DNA of 64,000 bases from Siniperca chuatsi (lineage: Eukaryota; Chordata; Actinopteri; Centrarchiformes; Sinipercidae), in contig NC_058046.1 of NCBI RefSeq assembly GCF_020085105.1, forward strand, positions 28,738,175 through 28,802,174. The letters are read 5' to 3'. A program made the position numbers and the translations under genes. Below, in pieces: positions 61,957-64,000 of this stretch. Each line of letters opens with the position of its first letter. Within the stretch, counting starts at the first letter, position 1. Under the pieces are notes generated by a model. The model worked only from the letters and a program-made list of their open reading frames with translations. It had not been told where the DNA came from and ran no database searches.

Positions 61957-64000
61957 CTGCATGGCTGGAAGAGCAAGGACAGTGTTGGTTTGTAAGAATA
62001 GCTGAACTAGCAGTGTTTAATCACATAAAAGCATAAACAACAGAGGTACTGTGCATATTCTTTAACACTAGATCTTTCTTATATTTTTCTATTGAATAAA
62101 ATACCTTTTGAGACAATTTCTATAAATGCATTTTCACTTTAAAATACATACTTCTTAGAGCAGGTGAAGATCCTCCTATTCTCTGACGTGTACTGCATTT
62201 CTGTCTCAAGTGAGTGTACTTTTAACTCATAAGAATAGAGTTAGTCCAAAAAAGGCCAGAGGCGTTGTTGTAGTTTCAAACTTTCGGTTTTACTGATGAT
62301 GGTTTTAAAGTTAAGCAGAAAGCTTGAAACTTTTTTGGAGTAAATCTACTCTTATACTTTTTAAATATCAGTGGATCTCCTGGCATTTTAACTCATTAAT
62401 CAGTTTATACTTTGTAGTTTTACAAAGTTCTTTTTAAAGAGCATTTTGTGGTTGCATTTGGTTACAAGCCGAAACACAGCTTAAAAATGCCCGTCTTCGC
62501 CTAGGGGTTTTAAAGTTTGACACTGTCGCCTCCACGGCAGACAAAAACGAGACAACTGCGCCAAACTTTTTTTAGTGATATATTTGTTTACATTTTGGCA
62601 AATTGGCACATATGCATGGAATATTCAGTTACAGAAACAGAGTACTTTCAGTAGTTATTTCTGTATGTTCAAGCCCATTTATTTCTGACATTAATCAAAC
62701 TCTGTGTGCCATTATGAAGGATGAAAGGAAATATGTATTTATAGCAAGAGGAACCTGCTGTTCAAGGACTGGCGGAAAGTTTGTCTCAAATTCTGTGTAA
62801 AATGCAAATCCACAAGAGTAGAACTGAGATCCACAAATGCATTTCGATGCACAAATAAAAACTGGATTGACAAATGCTCTGTTCGAAAGTTGTAAATGTT
62901 AGGAAGATATTCCCAAATGCTTTTCCTTTTTTTTTGTAAATTAATTTAATGTATTCACAGATATATATATTTTTTTTATTTGTGGAATTTGCTTGTGTAT
63001 TTGCAGATCCGTTTTATATTTGCAAAATATTTTTTGTGAGTTTACAAATCTCCATATCTGCAAAACAAAACAGCAGAGCTGGAGGGTGAAAAGTTTCCAA
63101 ACTAGTCGATTTGAAAAAACGTGTTTTTCTTTAGATGTTGGCACAAAGCCGACATCTTACAGATTCAAAGATATAAAAAGGTTGTGAAAAGGTGGACACA
63201 TCGTACAGCATGTCCTGCCCTCATCGTACAGCATGTCCTGTACTTCACGGTGACATAAAAATAACTTTCTCTAAAGGACACAATAATTCAGTGAAGTTCA
63301 AATGTTCCTTTATGTTTGAAACCTTGTGCGTTTGCATTGGTTCATTGTATAATGTCATATACTGTAATGTTTGTTCAAGTCAAACATGACTTTGTTAAGC
63401 ACAACAGGTGTCCTTGAACAGCGGGTTCCTCTTGCTATAAAAACATGTTTCATTTATGTGTGATCGCCTTACATTCACATTTGAGCTGTGTAGAGTTACA
63501 GAGCTGTTATTCGAACCTAAGTAGGCAAAGTGCCAGAGCAACTTCTACAGAAAAATGACTCACACTCTTTCTCAAACACAACACCAGCCTCTAAAACGGC
63601 CAGATTATTTACAGTGTACACTTTACTGTATGTGTGACAAGTTTCTCAAGTAAGTTTTTAGACTAGTCTTCTAAAGAGCTGTTTTTACACTTTCCCTTGA
63701 TTAGTTTTCAATATAAGTAATCTTACTTCTGTGTAAGTAATATTTAAGCCATGAAACAATAATTCTACCTGAGTTACTCCTTTAATCCCAGAGAAAAAGC
63801 AATGATGTATGGTTCACTGTCTGATTTGTGACCTGTGACCATGTTTTAAGATCACTTTCTATGTGTTGAGTAAGTCTTTACACTTTGTACACAGAACCTG
63901 AGGGTGGTGCTAGAGGATCTTAGCTTCACCCTCTTGAGAAGAGCTTGATCGATACCTGAGATGTAAGTGAATTCATACTGAGCAGAACTTTGGCCTCTAC
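61957..64000. other. castor1 intron to window edge
   Basis: No exon was confirmed here. A 19-bp word CATCGTACAGCATGTCCTG is repeated in tandem at 63199-63217 and 63222-63240. Otherwise AT-rich unique sequence. Confidence 0.5.

Noticed and set aside
63199-63240. Tandem 19-bp repeat considered as a CRISPR-like or regulatory array
   Set aside because: Only two copies with a 4-bp gap in vertebrate intron DNA; a simple local duplication.
63889-63960. Possible further castor1 exon on the minus strand (between AG and GT near the window edge)
   Set aside because: Its frames do not match the CASTOR region expected before PTVHPV, and the phase could not be tied to exon 61841-61956.
1-64000. LTR retroelements, retroviral genes, Polintons or other capsid-bearing elements
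   Set aside because: No paired long direct repeats with gag, pol or env-like or capsid-like sequence between them were recognised by eye.

Overview
The window is nuclear DNA of a ray-finned fish, most likely a percomorph teleost. Coding sequence is split into short GT-AG exons. The introns carry repeat families typical of teleosts: a tRNA-derived SINE, L2/CR1-clade LINE pieces and several short inverted-repeat elements. No coding exon shows bacterial, viral or organellar character. Gene models were built by eye from splice sites, reading phase and remembered family sequences; no search was run.

Eight host genes are recognised. In order they are: the 3' end of tesc (+, 70-526); fbxw8 (-, 1746-25871, eleven exons, 662 aa); hrk (+, 26510-26809, one coding exon, 99 aa); rnft2 (-, 29852-41632, nine coding exons, 447 aa); spring1/C12orf49 (+, 42598-44932, five exons, 200 aa); a LIF/M17 cytokine (-, 46800-48576, three exons, 214 aa); a second IL-6-family cytokine (-, 50864-53662, three exons, 202 aa); and the 3' half of castor1 (-, 56493-61956, five exons, running off the right edge). 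Every exon junction listed keeps frame.

The first five genes keep the order and orientation of human 12q24.22 (TESC, FBXW8, HRK, RNFT2, C12orf49). The last three keep the order and common orientation of human 22q12.2 (LIF, OSM, CASTOR1). The join between the two blocks lies between about 45.4 and 46.8 kb. The tandem cytokine pair is the most interesting part: the first copy is clearly LIF-like, while the second sits in the OSM position but has a helix D more like CNTF/CLCF1.

The genes do not form one pathway. Roles are: Ca-binding regulation of Na/H exchange (tesc), a Cullin-7 ligase substrate receptor (fbxw8), a BH3-only death protein (hrk), a membrane RING ligase (rnft2), SREBP activation (spring1), gp130/LIFR-type cytokine signalling (two genes) and arginine sensing for mTORC1 (castor1). 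Gene pairs fbxw8/hrk and rnft2/spring1 are head to head; tesc/fbxw8 and spring1/lif are tail to tail. The rest is intron and intergenic DNA with transposon fossils and simple repeats, among them a TAA-rich array with a higher-order period near 100 bp.
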